Origin: Entoloma clypeatum
Taxonomy: Eukaryota; Basidiomycota; Agaricomycetes; Agaricales; Entolomataceae
Length of the DNA: 64,000 nt
Reading direction: 5' to 3'
NCBI GenBank assembly: GCA_963565915.1
Contig: OY751490.1
Coordinates: 2,480,001 to 2,544,000 of the forward strand
The notes under the pieces were generated by a model. That model searched no databases. It was given only the letters and a program-made list of their open reading frames with translations, and was not told the DNA's origin. The stretch's first letter is position 1; every line of letters starts with the position of its first letter. Shown here in pieces: positions 62,692 through 64,000 of the stretch. Both the position numbers and the translations under genes were made by a program.

Positions 62692-64000
62692 TCAGTACCC
62701 ATGAAACTCTCCTACTACTTCTCTTTCGTCGTCGACTATTACCTCGTCGCTATCAGGGTATAGTGCACGCACAACCTCCTTTTCCAGCCACCGCTGCTTG
62801 ATTCCATGCCCAGCATCATTGATGGGTGTCAGAGTATATTCTATAGACAAAGCAGATAATACGCCTCCATAGGCATGGGATATACCTAGCAAATGGTCAG
62901 AAACGAATAACCTTATCCTACGAGATGCAAACCGGTATCAATGATGATGATCTTGCCATTGCACCTAGATGTAATTCCCTTCAACAGTGGAAAGACATAG
63001 TATTCAACATTAATGTCGGGAAGTTAAGCATTTGCCCATTACCTGGAAATCTGGAGTATGTCCCATGATCATGCGTCTCGTCCCTGTCCGGATGAGAACG
63101 CCGTCAACTTCCGCGCAGACCTTTTCCTCATTTTCGAGTGCCCATCCTCGGTACCATAGTGGTCCATTCGATTCATACAGCTCTCTCTCCTGTTCAGAGA
63201 TACCTGGTTTCAAGGAGTCGCATAGAGATTTTGAACTGTATCTGGCGATGACTTACTCTCAGGAAGGCCGGGATATGGGTAAGGCGGGTGCGGTGGTGGT
63301 TGCTTACGGCGCTGAAGTTTGGCGAGGAGAGAATCTGAAAGCTCGTTGATGCGTGTGGGGAAGGGAGTAAGGTCCTTGTATGTGGGAGACAAGCCGCCAT
63401 GAACGAAGGAAAGGGCCGAGTGGGATAGCGGTTGATTGATGTCATAATAATCAACATCATGTTCATTGTCATCCCTCAGCTGTGAGGGTGGTGGGTATGG
63501 AGTGTTGGGAGGACCGAGAGAGGGATGAAGGGGGAGTCTAGATGCTGTTGTATAATTTCGTGCCCAAGAATGACCTATCCAGCCCGTAGAAATGACTTCC
63601 TGTCGCTCTGCGACAGAACCAAAAGTCTTGAGTTCTGTGGGATATACATATCTAGACAGAACTGGGTGTTTGTAAAATTCATAGCAGCAAAATAGGGCGA
63701 CTAACCTCCAGTCGCCTATTTGCATGAAATGGGTTTAGCACAAGGCATTCGAATAAATTTGACAGACCTATGGCGTTCATCCACTCGTGGTTTCCGAGAT
63801 GGCTGAGCACAATGCCACCTGTGGAGGTTGCTTGCCCACGGAGCTGATCCATCCAAGCGAATAGAGCAATTGTATCATCTCCCCTGGGGCCAGGCAAGTT
63901 GTTTAAGAATTCCGGGCAGTGGGGAGCGGGGCTAGAGTACGCCTACCGATCAATGATGTCTCCAGTCTGTACAAAAAAGTCGACATTCCCCGTCCAGTTT
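62692..64000 (-). CDS. Metallo-dependent (calcineurin-like) phosphatase, 5' end outside the window
   Basis: The visible C-terminal part has seven exons: 64000-63947 (open), 63883-63768, 63715-63706, 63651-63257, 63203-63043, 62978-62933, 62885-62692. Motifs FVQTGDIIDRGDDT and LSHLGNHEWMN are the GDxxDRG and GNHE metal-binding motifs. RRMIMGHTPDFQ and IIIIDTGISHAYGG supply the later histidines (GHT and a C-terminal DTG-x-SHAYGG). The arrangement resembles the Shewanella-like protein phosphatase group and related fungal ser/thr phosphatases of unknown substrate. One exon is just 10 nt, encoding most of G-D-W-R. A disordered Pro-rich insert (PLHPSLGPPNTPYPPPSQ) lies between the metal motifs. The first metal-binding motif must lie beyond the window. 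Confidence 0.87.

Overview
The window is nuclear DNA from a filamentous basidiomycete, most likely an Agaricomycete. The evidence is many short GT-AG introns (mostly 48-60 nt, about 159 in the models below), a fatty acid synthase in which the beta and alpha chains are one head-to-tail polypeptide, and a coiled-coil protein of the type labelled Ncp1 in mushroom genomes. Twenty-six protein genes are modelled. All but the two cut by the window edges are complete. Every exon chain was checked by hand for phase and sums to a whole number of codons. No tRNA, rRNA, CRISPR array or intact transposon was recognised.

Layout. 1-7.1 kb: the C-terminal part of a fungal transcription factor, the vacuolar polyphosphate polymerase VTC4 (minus) and, head to head with it, the Rag GTPase GTR2. 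7.5-20.4 kb: the 3928-residue fused fatty acid synthase. 20.7-31.2 kb: DBP5 (minus), an NMN adenylyltransferase-like gene, a 1.6 kb stretch without a credible gene, VPS51 (minus), an unknown disordered protein, an STK16/Env7 kinase and a small zinc-finger protein (minus). 31.3-38.6 kb: a mitochondrial RNase II-type exonuclease (DSS1-like), lanosterol 14-alpha-demethylase (ERG11/CYP51) and the WD40 ribosome-biogenesis factor PWP1 (minus). 38.7-41.7 kb: a bifunctional class II/class I diterpene synthase (minus). 42.7-55.7 kb: YIP4 (minus), the proteasome ATPase RPT2, an F-box-like protein (minus), IWS1 (minus), an unknown protein, a small membrane protein (minus), a TPR protein and a bacterial-type substrate-binding protein (minus). 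55.8-64 kb: telomerase reverse transcriptase in 27 exons, a thiol glutathione peroxidase, the Ncp1-like protein with a CaaX end and a partial metallophosphatase (minus).

Most genes are housekeeping and are not functionally linked. Nutrient and lipid control recur: VTC4 (phosphate), GTR2 (TORC1), FAS and ERG11. The clearest accessory gene is the diterpene synthase. It has both active-site motif sets intact, sits between PWP1 and YIP4, and has no GGPP synthase, tailoring enzyme, transporter or regulator beside it. Eight head-to-head gene pairs share promoters of only 31-187 bp. Several genes carry tiny coding exons of 3-23 nt, and three introns have clear GC-AG borders.
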